Shown: positions 12,901-27,700, numbered from the stretch's first letter. The stretch is DNA of 64,000 nucleotides from Bathymodiolus brooksi (GCA_963680875.1 OY804580.1:109185534-109249533), one strand, 5' to 3'. Notes: generated by a model from the sequence alone, not told the origin. Program-made: numbers and translations.

Positions 12901-14173
12901 AAGTAACTATGTGTTTGTTTTGTTTCTGTATCATTCCTATAACAGAAACCTAGACGACCATGGTAAGTAACTATGTGTTTGTTTTGTTTCTGTATCATTC
13001 CTATAACAGAAACTTAGGCGACCATGGTAAGTAACTTTGTGTTTGTTTTGTTTCTGTATCATTCCTCTAACAGAAACTTAGGCGTCCATGGTAAGTAACT
13101 TTTTTGTTTGTTTTGTTTCTGTATCATTCCTATAACAGAAACTTAGACAACAATGGTAAGTAACTTTTGTGTTTGTTTTGTTTCTGTATCATTCCTATAA
13201 CAGAAACTTAGACGACCATGGTTAGTAACTATGTGTTTGTTTTGTTTCTGTATCATTCCTATAACAGAAGCTTAGGCGACCATGGTAAGTAACTTTTGTG
13301 TTTGTTTTGTTTCTGTATCATTCCTCTAACAGAAACTTAGACGACCATGGTAAGTAACTACGTGTTTGTTTTGTTTCTGAATCATTCCTATAACAGAAAC
13401 TTAGAAGACCATGGTAAGTAACTATTCGTTGGTTTTGTTTCTGTATCATTCCTATAACAGAAGATTAGACGACCATAGTATGTAACTTTTGTGTTTGTTT
13501 TGTTTCTGAATCATTCCTATAACAGAAACTTAGACTACCTTGGTAAGTAACTATTTGTTTGTTTTGTTTCTGTATCATTCCTATAACAGAAAATTAGACG
13601 ACCATGGTATGTAACTTTTTTGTTTGTTTTGTTTCTGTATCATTCCTATAACAGAAACCTAAACAACCATGGAAAGTAACTTTTATGTTTGTTTTGTTTC
13701 TGTATCATTCCTCTAACAGAAACTTAGACGACCATGGTAAGTAACTATGTGTTTATTTTGTTTCTGTATCATTCCTATAACAGAAAATTAGACGACCATA
13801 GTATGTAACTTTTGTGTTTGTTTTGTTTCTGTATCATTCCTATAACAGAAACTTAGGCAACCATGGTAAGTAACTCTTGTGTTTAATTTGTTTCTGTATC
13901 ATTCCTATAGCAGAAACTTAGGCAACCATGGTAAGTAACTTTTGTGTTTGTTTTGTTTCTGTATCAATCCTATAGCAGAAACTTAGGCGACAATGGTAAA
14001 TATCTAAGTGTTTGCCTTGTTTCTTTATCATTCCTATAACAGAAACTTAGACGACCATGGTAAGTAACTTTTGTGTTTGTTTTGTTTCTGTATCATTCCT
14101 ATAACAGAAACTTAGGCAGCCATGGTAAGTAACTATGTGTTTGTTTTGTTTCTGTATCATTCCTATAACAGAA
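9908..14173 (+). repeat. Block copy of 3330-7595 at 6578-bp offset
   Basis: AGCTTAGG at 3338 and 9916, CATGCTAAG at 4641 and 11219, and CTATTCG at 6844 and 13422 all give an offset of 6578. Differences are few: GGCGTCC near 13082 replaces GGCGACC, and CCTCTAAC near 12810 replaces CCTATAAC. The copy diverges at about 14173, exactly where unit A2 ended at 7595, so a segment of at least 4.2 kb moved as a block. Confidence 0.85.
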
Positions 14174-15365
14174 ACTTAGGCAACCATGGTAAGTAACTTT
14201 TGTGTTTGTTTTGTTTCTGTATCAATCCTATAGCAGAAACTTAGACGACAATGGTAAATATCTATGTGCTTGCTTTGTTTCTTTATCATTCCTATAACAG
14301 AATCTTAGACGACCATGGTAAGTAACTATGTGTTTGTTTTGTTTCTGTGTCATTCCTATAACAGAAACTTAGGCGACCATGGTAAGTAACTTTTGTGTTT
14401 GTTTTGTTTCTGTATCATTCCTCTAACTGAAACTTAGACGACCATGGTAAGTAACTTTGTGTTTGTTTTGTTTCTGTATCATTCCTATAACAGAAAATTA
14501 GACGACCATAGTATGTAACTTTTTTGATTGTTTTGTTTCTGTATCATTCCTATAACAGAAACTTAGGCAACCATGGTAAGTAATTTTGTGTTTGTTTTGT
14601 TTCTGTATCATTTCTATAACAGAAACTTTAACAGCCATGCTAAGTAACTTTGTGTTTGTTTTGTTTCTGTATCTATCCTATAACAGAATATTAGACGACC
14701 ATGGTAAGTAACTTTTGTGTTTGTTTTGTTTCTATATCATTCCTATAACAGAAACTTAAACAACCGTGGTAAGTAACTATGTGTTTGTTTTGTTTCTGTA
14801 TCATTCCTATAACAGAAACCTAAACAACCATGGAAAGTAACTTTTATGTTTGTTTTGTTTCCGTATCATTCCTCTAACAGAAACTTAGACGACCATGGTA
14901 AGTAACTATGTGTTTATTTTGTTTCTGTATCATTCCTATAACAGAAAATTAGACGACCATAGTATGTAACTTTTGTGTTTGTTTTGTTTCTGTATCATTC
15001 CTATAACAGAAACTTAGGCAACCATGGTAAGTAACTCTTGTGTTTGTTTTGTTTCTGTATCATTCCTATAACAGAATCTTAGACGACCATGGTAAGTAAC
15101 TTTTGTGTTTGTTTTGTTTCTATATCATTCCTATAACAGAAACTTAAACAACCATGGTAAGTAACTATGTGTTTGTTTTGTTTCTGTATCATTCCTATAA
15201 CAGAAACTTAGGCGACCATGGTAAGTAACTTTTGTGTTTGTTTTGTTTCTGTATCATTCCTCTAACAGAAACTTAGACGACCATGGTAAGTAATTATGTG
15301 TTTGTTTTGTTTCTGTATCATTCCTATAACAGAAAATTAGACGACCTTAGTATGTAACTTTTTTG
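11560..15365 (+). repeat. HOR unit A3, 3806 bp (about 59 monomers)
   Basis: First unit of a 3806-base tandem duplication: ATCTATCC-linked CATGCTAAG at 14637 and 18443, CTATTCG at 13422 and 17228, and the AGAAATGTAG monomer near 12045 and 15851. It overlaps the 6578-offset block, so the older block was itself included in a later duplication. The boundary near 15365 is placed where CCTTAG/TTTTTTG sequence changes to GGCAACC with AACTCTTG. Confidence 0.85.
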
Positions 15366-18300
15366 TTTGTTTTGTTTCTGTATCATTCCTATAACAGAAA
15401 CTTAGGCAACCATGGTAAGTAACTCTTGTGTTTGTTTTGTTTCTGTATCATTCCTATAACAGAATCTTAGACGACCATGGTAAGTAACTTTTGTGTTTGT
15501 TTTGTTTCTATATCATTCCTATAACAGAAACTTAAACAACCATGGTAAGTAACTATGTGTTTGTTTTGTTTCTGTATCATTCCTATAACAGAAACTTAGG
15601 CGACCATGGTAAGTAACTTTTGTGTTTGTTTTGTTTCTGTATCATTCCTCTAACAGAAACTTAGACGACCATGGTAAGTAATTATGTGTTTGTTTTGTTT
15701 CTGTATCATTCCTATAACAGAAAATTAGACGACCTTAGTATGTAACTTTTTTGTTTGTTTTGTTTCTGTATCATTCCTATAACAGAAACTTAGACGACCT
15801 TGGTAAATATCTAAGTGTTTGCCTTGTTTCTTTATCATTCCTATAACAGAAATGTAGACGACTATGGTAAGTAACTTTTGTGTTTGTTTTGTTTCTGTAT
15901 CATTCCTATAACAGAAACTTAGGCAGCCATGGTAAGTAACTATGTGTTTGTTTTGTTTCTGTATCATTCCTATAACAGAAACTTAGGCGACCATGGTAAG
16001 TAACTTTTGTGTTTGTTTTGTTTCTGTATCATTCCTCTAACAGAAACTTAGACGACCATGGTAAGTAATTATGTGTTTGTTTTGTTTCTGTATCATTCCT
16101 ATAACAGAAAATTAGACGACCTTAGTATGTAACTTTTTTGTTTGTTTTGTTTCTGTATCATTCCTATAACAGAAACTTAGACGACCTTGGTAAATATCTA
16201 AGTGTTTGCCTTGTTTCTTTATCATTCCTATAACAGAAATTTAGACGACCATGGTAAGTAACTTTTGTGTTTGTTTTGTTTCTGTATCATTCCTATAACA
16301 GAAACTTAGGCAGCCATGGTAAGTAACTATGTGTTTGTTTTGTTTCTGTATCATTCCTATAACAGAAACTTAGGCAACCATGGTAAGTAACTTTTGTGTT
16401 TGATTTGTTTCTGTATCAATCCTATAACAGAAACTTAGACGACAATGGTAAATATCTATGTGTTTGCTTTGTTTCTTTATCATTCCTATAGCAGAAACTT
16501 AGACGACCATGGAAAGTAACTTTTATGTTTGTTTTATTTCTGTATCATTCCTCTATCAGAAACTTAGACGACCATGGTAAGTAACAATGTGTTTGTTTTG
16601 TTTCTGTATCATTCCTCTAACAGAAACTTAGACGACCATGGTAAGTAACTATGTGTTTGATTTGTTTCTGTATCATTCCTATAACAGAAACTTAGACGAC
16701 CATGGTAAGTAACTATGTGTTTGTTTTGTTTCTGTATCATTCCTATAACAGAAACCTAGACGACCATGGTAAGTAACTATGTGTTTGTTTTGTTTCTGTA
16801 TCATTCCTATAACAGAAACTTAGGCGACCATGGTAAGTAACTTTGTGTTTGTTTTGTTTCTGTATCATTCCTCTAACAGAAACTTAGGCGTCCATGGTAA
16901 GTAACTTTTTTGTTTGTTTTGTTTCTGTATCATTCCTATAACAGAAACTTAGACAACAATGGTAAGTAACTTTTGTGTTTGTTTTGTTTCTGTATCATTC
17001 CTATAACAGAAACTTAGACGACCATGGTTAGTAACTATGTGTTTGTTTTGTTTCTGTATCATTCCTATAACAGAAGCTTAGGCGACCATGGTAAGTAACT
17101 TTTGTGTTTGTTTTGTTTCTGTATCATTCCTCTAACAGAAACTTAGACGACCATGGTAAGTAACTACGTGTTTGTTTTGTTTCTGAATCATTCCTATAAC
17201 AGAAACTTAGAAGACCATGGTAAGTAACTATTCGTTGGTTTTGTTTCTGTATCATTCCTATAACAGAAGATTAGACGACCATAGTATGTAACTTTTGTGT
17301 TTGTTTTGTTTCTGAATCATTCCTATAACAGAAACTTAGACTACCTTGGTAAGTAACTATTTGTTTGTTTTGTTTCTGTATCATTCCTATAACAGAAAAT
17401 TAGACGACCATGGTATGTAACTTTTTTGTTTGTTTTGTTTCTGTATCATTCCTATAACAGAAACCTAAACAACCATGGAAAGTAACTTTTATGTTTGTTT
17501 TGTTTCTGTATCATTCCTCTAACAGAAACTTAGACGACCATGGTAAGTAACTATGTGTTTATTTTGTTTCTGTATCATTCCTATAACAGAAAATTAGACG
17601 ACCATAGTATGTAACTTTTGTGTTTGTTTTGTTTCTGTATCATTCCTATAACAGAAACTTAGGCAACCATGGTAAGTAACTCTTGTGTTTAATTTGTTTC
17701 TGTATCATTCCTATAGCAGAAACTTAGGCAACCATGGTAAGTAACTTTTGTGTTTGTTTTGTTTCTGTATCAATCCTATAGCAGAAACTTAGGCGACAAT
17801 GGTAAATATCTAAGTGTTTGCCTTGTTTCTTTATCATTCCTATAACAGAAACTTAGACGACCATGGTAAGTAACTTTTGTGTTTGTTTTGTTTCTGTATC
17901 ATTCCTATAACAGAAACTTAGGCAGCCATGGTAAGTAACTATGTGTTTGTTTTGTTTCTGTATCATTCCTATAACAGAAACTTAGGCAACCATGGTAAGT
18001 AACTTTTGTGTTTGTTTTGTTTCTGTATCAATCCTATAGCAGAAACTTAGACGACAATGGTAAATATCTATGTGCTTGCTTTGTTTCTTTATCATTCCTA
18101 TAACAGAATCTTAGACGACCATGGTAAGTAACTATGTGTTTGTTTTGTTTCTGTGTCATTCCTATAACAGAAACTTAGGCGACCATGGTAAGTAACTTTT
18201 GTGTTTGTTTTGTTTCTGTATCATTCCTCTAACTGAAACTTAGACGACCATGGTAAGTAACTTTGTGTTTGTTTTGTTTCTGTATCATTCCTATAACAGA

Positions 18301-19210
18301 AAATTAGACGACCATAGTATGTAACTTTTTTGATTGTTTTGTTTCTGTATCATTCCTATAACAGAAACTTAGGCAACCATGGTAAGTAATTTTGTGTTTG
18401 TTTTGTTTCTGTATCATTTCTATAACAGAAACTTTAACAGCCATGCTAAGTAACTTTGTGTTTGTTTTGTTTCTGTATCTATCCTATAACAGAATATTAG
18501 ACGACCATGGTAAGTAACTTTTGTGTTTGTTTTGTTTCTATATCATTCCTATAACAGAAACTTAAACAACCGTGGTAAGTAACTATGTGTTTGTTTTGTT
18601 TCTGTATCATTCCTATAACAGAAACCTAAACAACCATGGAAAGTAACTTTTATGTTTGTTTTGTTTCCGTATCATTCCTCTAACAGAAACTTAGACGACC
18701 ATGGTAAGTAACTATGTGTTTATTTTGTTTCTGTATCATTCCTATAACAGAAAATTAGACGACCATAGTATGTAACTTTTGTGTTTGTTTTGTTTCTGTA
18801 TCATTCCTATAACAGAAACTTAGGCAACCATGGTAAGTAACTCTTGTGTTTGTTTTGTTTCTGTATCATTCCTATAACAGAATCTTAGACGACCATGGTA
18901 AGTAACTTTTGTGTTTGTTTTGTTTCTATATCATTCCTATAACAGAAACTTAAACAACCATGGTAAGTAACTATGTGTTTGTTTTGTTTCTGTATCATTC
19001 CTATAACAGAAACTTAGGCGACCATGGTAAGTAACTTTTGTGTTTGTTTTGTTTCTGTATCATTCCTCTAACAGAAACTTAGACGACCATGGTAAGTAAT
19101 TATGTGTTTGTTTTGTTTCTGTATCATTCCTATAACAGAAAATTAGACGACCTTAGTATGTAACTTTTTTGTTTGTTTTGTTTCTGTATCATTCCTATAA
19201 CAGAAACTTA
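15366..19210 (+). repeat. HOR unit A4, tandem copy of A3
   Basis: Matches A3 at a constant 3806-base offset, including private variants GGCGTCC (near 13082 and 16888) and GTTTCCGTATC (near 14860 and 18666). I see almost no differences between the two, making this one of the most recently copied pairs in the window. It ends near 19210 where the CCTTGG/AAATATC monomer replaces the expected GGCAACC monomer. Confidence 0.85.
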
Positions 19211-20640
19211 GACGACCTTGGTAAATATCTAAGTGTTTGCCTTGTTTCTTTATCATTCCTATAACAGAAATTTAGACGACCATGGTAAGTAACTTTTGTG
19301 TTTGTTTTGTTTCTGTATCATTCCTATAACAGAAACTTAGGCAGCCATGGTAAGTAGCTATGTGTTTGTTTTGTTTCTGTATCATTCCTATAACAGAAAC
19401 TTAGGCAACCATGGTAAGTAACTTTTGTGTTTGATTTGTTTCTGTATCAATCCTATAACAGAAACTTAGACGACAATGGTAAATATCTATGTGTTTGCTT
19501 TGTTTCTTTATCATTCCTATAGCAGAAACTTAGACGACCATGGAAAGTAACTTTTATGTTTGTTTTATTTCTGTATCATTCCTCTATCAGAAACTTAGAC
19601 GACCATGGTAAGTAACAATGTGTTTGTTTTGTTTCTGTATCATTCCTCTAACAGAAACTTAGACGACCATGGTAAGTAACTATGTGTTTGATTTGTTTCT
19701 GTATCATTCCTATAACAGAAACTTAGACGACCATGGTAAGTAACTTTTGTGTTTGTTTTGTTTCTGTATCATTCCTATAACAGAAACTTAGACGACCATG
19801 GTAAGTAACTATGTGTTTGTTTTGTTTCTGTATCATTCCTATAACAGAAACCTAGACGACCATGGTAAGTAACTATGTGTTTGTTTTGTTTCTGTATCAT
19901 TCCTATAACAGAAACTTAGGCGACCATGGTAAGTAACTTTGTGTTTGTTTTGTTTCTGTATCATTCCTATAACAGAAACTTAGGCGACCATGGTAAGTAA
20001 CTTTTTTGTTTGTTTTGTTTCTGTATCATTCCTATAACAGAAACTTAGACAACAATGGTAAGTAACTTTTGTGTTTGTTTTGTTTCTGTATCATTCCTAT
20101 AACAGAAACTTAGACGACCATGGTAAGTAACTATGTGTTTGTTTTGTTTCTGTATCATTCCTATAACAGAAGCTTAGGCGACCATGGTAAGTAACTTTTG
20201 TGTTTGTTTTGTTTCTGTATCATTCCTATAACAGAAAGTTAGACGACCATGGTAAGTAACTACGTGTTTGTTTTGTTTCTGAATCATTCCTATAACAGAA
20301 ACTTAGACGACCATGGTAAGTAACTATGTGTTTGTTTTGTTTCTGTATCATTCCTCTAACAGAAACTTAGACGACCATGGTAAGTAACTACGTGTTTGTT
20401 TTGTTTCTGAATCATTCCTATAACAGAAACTTAGAAGACCATGGTTAGTAAATATGTGTTTGTTTTTGTTTCTGTATCATTCCTATAACAGAAACTTAGA
20501 CGACCATGGTAAGTAACTATTCGTTGGTTTTGTTTCTGTATCATTCCTATAACAGAAGATTAGACGACCATAGTATGTAACTTTTGTGTTTGTTTTGTTT
20601 CTGAATCATTCCTATAACAGAAACTTAGACTACCTTGGTA
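19211..20640 (+). repeat. End of domain A, rearranged HOR unit
   Basis: Continues the domain A order, but its CTATTCG marker (20517) is 3289 bases from the previous one rather than 3806 or 3353. It includes monomers not in earlier units: an AAAGTTAG monomer near 20237 and the first GTTAGTAAATATG monomer with five T (20446-20470). Both variants are abundant in domain C from about 40 kb, so this stretch links the two domains. Confidence 0.75.
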
Positions 20641-23600
20641 AGTAACTATTTGTTTGTTTTGTTTCTGTATCATTCCTATAACAGAAAATTAGACGACCAT
20701 GGTATGTAACTTTTTTGTTTGTTTTGTTTCTGTATCATTCCTATAACAGAAACCTAAACAACCATGGAAAGTAACTTTTATGTTTGTTTTGTTTCTGTAT
20801 CATTCCTCTAACAGAAACTTAGACGACCATGGTAAGTAACTATGTGTTTATTTTGTTTCTGTATCATTCCTATAACAGAAAATTAGACGACCATAGTATG
20901 TAACTTTTGTGTTTGTTTTGTTTCTGTATCATTCCTATAACAGAAACTTAGGCAACCATGGTAAGTAACTCTTGTGTTTAATTTGTTTCTGTATCATTCC
21001 TATAGCAGAAACTTAGGCAACCATGGTAAGTAACTTTTGTGTTTGTTTTGTTTCTGTATCATTCCTATAACAGAAACTTAGGCAACCATGGTAAGTAATT
21101 TTGTGGTTGTTTTGTTTCTGTATCATTTCTATAACAGAAACTTAAACAGCCATGCTAAGTAACTTTGTGTTTGTTTTGTTTCTGTATCATTCCTATAACA
21201 GAATCTTAGACGACACTGGTAAGTAACCTTTGTGTTTGTTTTGTTTCTATATCATTCCTATAACAGAAACTTAAACAACCATGGTAAGTAACTATGTGTT
21301 TGTTTTGTTTCTGTATCATTTCTATAACAGAAACTTAGGCGACAATGGTAAATATCTAAGTGTTTGCCTTGTTTCTTTATCATTCCTATAACAGAAACTT
21401 AGACGACCATGGAAAGTAACTTTTGTGTTTGTTTTGTTTCTGTATCATTCCTATAACAGAAACTTAGGCAGCCATGGTAAGTAACTATGTGTTTGTTTTG
21501 TTTCTGTATCATTCCTATAACAGAAACTTAGGCAACCATGGTAAGTAACTTTTGTGTTTGTTTTGTTTCTGTATCAATCCTATAGCAGAAACTTAGACGA
21601 CAATGGTAAATATCTATGTGTTTGCTTTGTTTCTTTATCATTCCTATAGCAGAAACTTAGACGACCATGGAAAGTAACTTTTATGTTTGTTTTATTTCTT
21701 TATCATTTCTATAACAGAAACTTTAACAGCCATGCTAAGTAACTTTGTGTTTGTTTTGTTTCTGTATCATTCCTATAACAGAATCTTAGACGACCATGGT
21801 AAGTAACTTTTGTGTTTGTTTTGTGTCTGTATCATTCCTATAACAGAAACTTAGACAACCATGGTAAGTAATTTTGTGTTTGTTTTGTTTCTGTAGCATT
21901 TCTATAACAGAAACTTAAACAGCCATGCTAAGTAACTTTGTGTTTGTTTTGTTTCTGTATCATTCCTATAACAGAATCTTAGACGACCATGGTAAGTAAC
22001 TTGTGTGTTTGTTTTGTTTCTGTATCATTCCTATAACAGAAACCTAGACGACCATGGTAAGTAACTATGTGTTTGTTTTGTTTCTGTATCATTCCTATAA
22101 CAGAAACTTAAACAACCATGGTAAGTAACTATGTGTTTGTTTTGTTTCTGTATCATTCCTATAACAGAAACTTAGGCGACCATGGTAAGTAACTTTTGTG
22201 TTTGTTTTGTTTCTGTATCATTCCTCTAACAGAAACTTAGACGACCATGGTAAGTAACTATGTGTTTGTTTTGTTTCTGTATCATTCCTATAACAGAAAA
22301 TTAGACGACCATAGTATGTAACTTTTTTGGTTGTTTTGTTTCTGTATCATTCCTATAACAGAAACTTAGGCAACCATGGTAAGTAATTTTGTGTTTGTTT
22401 TGTTTCTGTATCATTTCTAAAACAGAAACTTAAACAGCCATGCTAAGTAACTTTGTGTTTGTTTTGTTTCTGTATCATTCCTATAACAGAATCTTAGACG
22501 ACCATGGTAAGTAACTTTTGTGTTTGTTTTGTTTCTGTATCATTCCTATAACAGAAACTTAGACGACCATGGTAAGTAACTTTTGTGTTTGTTTTGTTTC
22601 TGTATCATTCCTCTAACAGAAACTTAGACGACCATGGTAAGTAATTGTGTGTTTGTTTTGTTTCTGTATCATTCCTATAACAGATAATTAGACGACCATA
22701 GTGTGTAACTTTTTTGTTTGTTTTGTTTCTGTATCATTCCTATAACAGAAACTTAGACGACAATGGTAAATATCTAAGTGTTTGCCTTGTTTCTTTATCA
22801 TTCCTATAACAGAAACTTAGACGACCATGGTAAGTAACTTTTGTGTTTGTTTTGTTTCTGTATCATTCCTATAACAGAAACTTAGGCAGACATGGTAAGT
22901 AACTATGTGTTTGTTTTGTTTCTGTATCATTCCTATAACAGAAACTTAGGCAACCATGGTAAGTAACGTTTGTGTTTGTTTTGTTTCTGTATCAATCATA
23001 TAACAGAAACTTAGACGACAATGGTAAATATCTATGTGTTTGCTTTGTTTCTTTATCATTCCTATAGCAGAAACTTAGACGACCATGGAAAGTAACTTTT
23101 ATGTTTGTTTTATTTCTGTATCATTCCTCTAACAGAAACTTAGACGACCATGGTAAGTAACTATGTGTTTGTTTTGTTTCTGTATCATTCCTCTAACAGA
23201 AACTTAGACGACCATGGTAAGTAACTATGTGTTTGTTTTGTTTCTGTATCATTCCTATAACAGAATCTTAGACGACCATGGTAAGTAACTTTTGTGTTTG
23301 TTTTGTTTCTGTATCATTCCTATAACAGAAACCTAGACGACCATGGTAAGTAACTATGTGTTTGTTTTGTTTCTGTATCATTCCTATAACAGAAACTTAG
23401 ACGACCATGGTAAGTAACTTTGTGTTTGTTTTGTTTCTGTATCATTCCTCTAACAGAAACTTAGGCAACCATGGTAAGTAACTGTTTTGTTTGTTTTGTT
23501 TCTGTATCATTCCTATAACAGAAACTTAGACAACAATGGTAAGTAACTTTTGTGTTTGTTTTGTTTCTGTATAATTCCTATAACAGAAACCTAGACGACC

Positions 23601-24763
23601 ATGGTAAGTAACTATGTGTTTGTTTTGTTTCTGTATCATTCCTATAACAGAATCTTAGACGACCATGGTAAGTAACTTTTGTGTTTGTTTTGTTTCTGTA
23701 TCATTCCTATAACAGAATCTTAGGCGACCATGGTAATTAACTTTTGTGTTTGTTTTGTTTCTCTATCATTCCTATAACAGAAACATAAACAACCATGGTA
23801 AGTAACTATGTGTTTGATTTGTTTCTGTATCATTCCTATAACAGAAACTTAGGCGACCATGGTAAGTAACTTTTGTGTTTGTTTTGTTTCTGTATCATTC
23901 CTCTAACAGAAACTTAGACGACCATGGTAAGTAACTATGTGTTTGTTTTGTTTCTGTATCATTCCTATAGTAGAAAATTAGACGACCATAGTATGTAACT
24001 TTTTTGGTTGTTTTGTTTCTGTATCATTCCTATAACAGAAACTTAGGCAACCATGGTAAGTAATTTTGTGTTTGTTTTGTTTCTGTATCATTTCTATAAC
24101 AGAAACTTTAACAGCCATGCTAAGTAACTTTGTGTTTGTTTTGTTTCTGTATCATTCCTATAACAGAATCTTAGACGACCATGGTAAGTAACTTTTGTGT
24201 TTGTTTTGTTTCTATATCATTCCTATAACAGAAACTTAAACAACCGTGGTAAGTAACTATGTGTTTGTTTTGTTTCTGTATCATTCCTATAACAGAAACC
24301 TAAACAACCATGGAAAGTAACTTTTATGTTTGTTTTGTTTCTGTATCATTCCTCTAACAGAAACTTAGACGACCATGGTAAGTAACTATGTGTTTATTTT
24401 GTTTCTGTATCATTCCTCTAACAGAAAATTAGACGACCATAGTATGTAACTTTTGTGTTTGTTTTGTTTCTGTATCATTCCTATAACAGAAACTTAGGCA
24501 ACCATGGTAAGTAACTCTTGTGTTTGTTTTGTTTCTGTATCATTCCTATAGCAGAAACTTAGGCAACCATGGTAAGTAACTTTTGTGTTTGTTTTGTTTC
24601 TGTATCATTCCTATAACAGAAATTTAGACAACCATGGTAAGTAACTTTTGTGTTTGTTTTGTTTCTGTATCATTCCTATAACAGAAACTTAGGCAACCAT
24701 GGTAAGTAACTATGTGTTTGTTTTGTTTCTGTATCATTCCTATAACAGAAACTTAGACAACCA
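20641..24763 (+). repeat. Domain B, first mixed HOR segment
   Basis: The TATTCGTTGG marker disappears and CATGCTAAG, AACAGCC, GACACTGG and ACAGATAATT variants alternate. The part from about 21.4 to 22.9 kb recurs at 36.3-37.9 kb at an offset of 14981 (ACAGATAATT at 22680 and 37661). The part with TTTCTCTATC and AAACATAAAC (marker at 23758) recurs at 28279 and 34741. Nothing other than satellite is present. Confidence 0.75.
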
Positions 24764-27700
24764 TGCTAAGTAACTTTGTGTTTGTTTTGTTTCTGTATCA
24801 TTCCTATAACAGAATCTTAGACGACCATGGTAAGTAACTTTTGTGTTTGTTTTGTTTCTATATCATTCCTATAACAGAAACTTAAACAACCATGGTAAGT
24901 AACTATGTGTTTGTTTTGTTTCTGTATCATTCCTATAACAGAAACTTAGGCGACCATGGTAAGTAACTTTTGTGTTTGTTTTGTTTCTGTATCATTCCTC
25001 TAACAGAAACTTAGACGACCATGGTAAGTAATTATGTGTTTGTTTTGTTTCTGTATCATTCCTATAACAGAAAATTAGACGACCATAGTATGTAACTTTT
25101 TTGTTTGTTTTGTTTCTGTATCATTCCTATAACAGAAACTTAGACGACCTTGGTAAATATCTAAGTGTTTGCCTTGTTTCTTTATCATTCCTATAACAGA
25201 AACTTAGACGACCATGGTAAGTAACTTTTGTGTTTGTTTTGTTTCTGTATCATTCCTATAACAGAAACTTAGGCAGCCATGGTAAGTAACTATGTGTTTG
25301 TTTTGTTTCTGTATCATTCCTATAACAGAAACTTAGGCAACCATGGTAAGTAACTTTTGTGTTTCATTTGTTTCTGTATCAATCCTATAACAGAAACTTA
25401 GACGACAATGGTAAATATCTATGTGTTTGCTTTGTTTCTTTATCATTCCTATAGCAGAAACTTAGACGACCATGGAAAGTAACTTTTATGTTTGTTTTAT
25501 TTCTGTATCATTCCTCTATCAGAAACTTAGACGACCATGGTAAGTAACAATGTGTTTGTTTTGTTTCTGTATCATTCCTCTAACAGAAACTTAGACGACC
25601 ATGGTAAGTAACTATGTGTTTGTTTTGTTTCTGTATCATTCCTATAACAGAATCTTAGACGACCATGGTAAGTAACTATGTGTTTGTTTTGTTTCTGTAT
25701 CATTCCTATAACAGAAACCTAGACGACCATGGTAAGTAACTATGTGTTTGTTTTGTTTCTGTATCATTCATATAACAGAAACTTAGGCGACCATGGTAAG
25801 TAACTTTTGTGTTTGTTTTGTTTCTGTATCATTCCTCTAACTGAAACTTAGACGACCATGGTAAGTAACTTTGTGTTTGTTTTGTTTCTGTATCATTCCT
25901 ATAACAGGAAATTAGACGACCATAGTATGTAACTTTTTTGGTTGTTTTGTTTCTGTATCATTCCTATAACAGAAACTTAGGCAACCATGGTAAGTAATTT
26001 TGTGTTTGTTTTGTTTCTGTATCATTTCTATAACAGAAACTTTAACAGCCATGCTAAGTAACTTTGTGTTTGTTTTGTTTCTATATCATTCCTATAACAG
26101 AAACTTAAACAACCGTGGTAAGTAACTATGTGTTGTTTGTTTTGTTTCTGTATCATTCCTATAACAGAATCTTAGACGACCATGGTAAGTAACTTTTGTG
26201 TTTGTTTTGTTTCTATATCATTCCTATAACAGAAACTTAAACAACCGTGGTAAGTAACTATGTGTTGTTTGTTTTGTTTCTGTATCATTCCTATAACAGA
26301 AACCTAAACAACCATGGAAAGTAACTTTTATGTTTGTTTTGTTTCTGTATCATTCCTCTAACAGAAACTTAGACGACCATGGTAAGTAACTATGTGTTTA
26401 TTTTGTTTCTGTATCATTCCTATAACAGAAAATTAGACGACCATAGTATGTAACTTTTGTGTTTGTTTTGTTTCTGTATCATTCCTATAACAGAAACTTA
26501 GGCAACCATGGTAAGTAACTCTTGTGTTTGTTTTGTTTCTGTATCATTCCTATAGCAGAAACTTAGGCAACCATGGTAAGTAACTTTTGTGTTTGTTTTG
26601 TTTCTGTATCATTCCTATAACAGAAATTTAGACAACCATGGTAACTAACTTTTGTGTTTGTTTTGTTTCTGTATCATTCCTATAACAGAAACTTAGGCAA
26701 CCATGGTAAGTAACTATGTGTTTGTTTTGTTTCTGTATCATTCCTATAACAAAAACTTAGACAACCATGGTAAGTAATTTTGTGTTTGTTTTGTTTCTGT
26801 ATCATTTCTATAACAGAAACTTAAACAGCCATGCTAAGTAACTTTGTGTTTGTTTTGTTTCTGTATCATTCCTATAACAGAATCTTAGACGACCATGGTA
26901 AGTAACTTTTGTGTTTGTTTTGTTTTTATATCATTCCTATAACAGAAACTTAAACAACCATGGTAAGTAACTATGTGTTTGTTTTGTTTCTGTATCATTC
27001 CTATAACAGAAACTTAGGCGACCATGGTAAGTAACTTTTGTGTTTGTTTTGTTTCTGTATCATTCCTCTAACAGAAACTTAGACGACCATGGTAAGTAAT
27101 TATGTGTTTGTTTTGTTTCTGTATCATTCCTATAACAGAAAATTAGACGACCATAATATGTAACTTTTTTGTTTGTTTTGTTTCTGTATCATTCCTATAA
27201 CAGAAACTTAGACGACCTTGGTAAATATCTAAGTGTTTGCCTTGTTTCTTTATCATTCCTATAACAGAAATTTAGACGACCATGGTAAGTAACTTTTGTG
27301 TTTGTTTTGTTTCTGTATCATTCCTATAACAGAAACTTAGGCAGCCATGGTAAGTAACTATGTGTTTGTTTTGTTTCTGTATCATTCCTATAACAGAAAC
27401 TTAGGCAACCATGGTAAGTAACTTTTGTGTTTGATTTGTTTCTGTATCAATCCTATAACAGAAACTTAGGCAACCATGGTAAGTAACTCTTGTGTTTAAT
27501 TTGTTTCTGTATCATTCCAATAACAGAAACCTAAACAACCATGGAAAGTAACTTTTATGTTTGTTTTGTTTCTGTATCATTCCTCTAACAGAAACTTAGA
27601 CGACCATGGTAAGTAACTATGTGTTTATTTTGTTTCTGTATCATTCCTATAACAGAAAATTAGACGACCATAGTATGTAACTTTTGTGTTTGTTTTGTTT

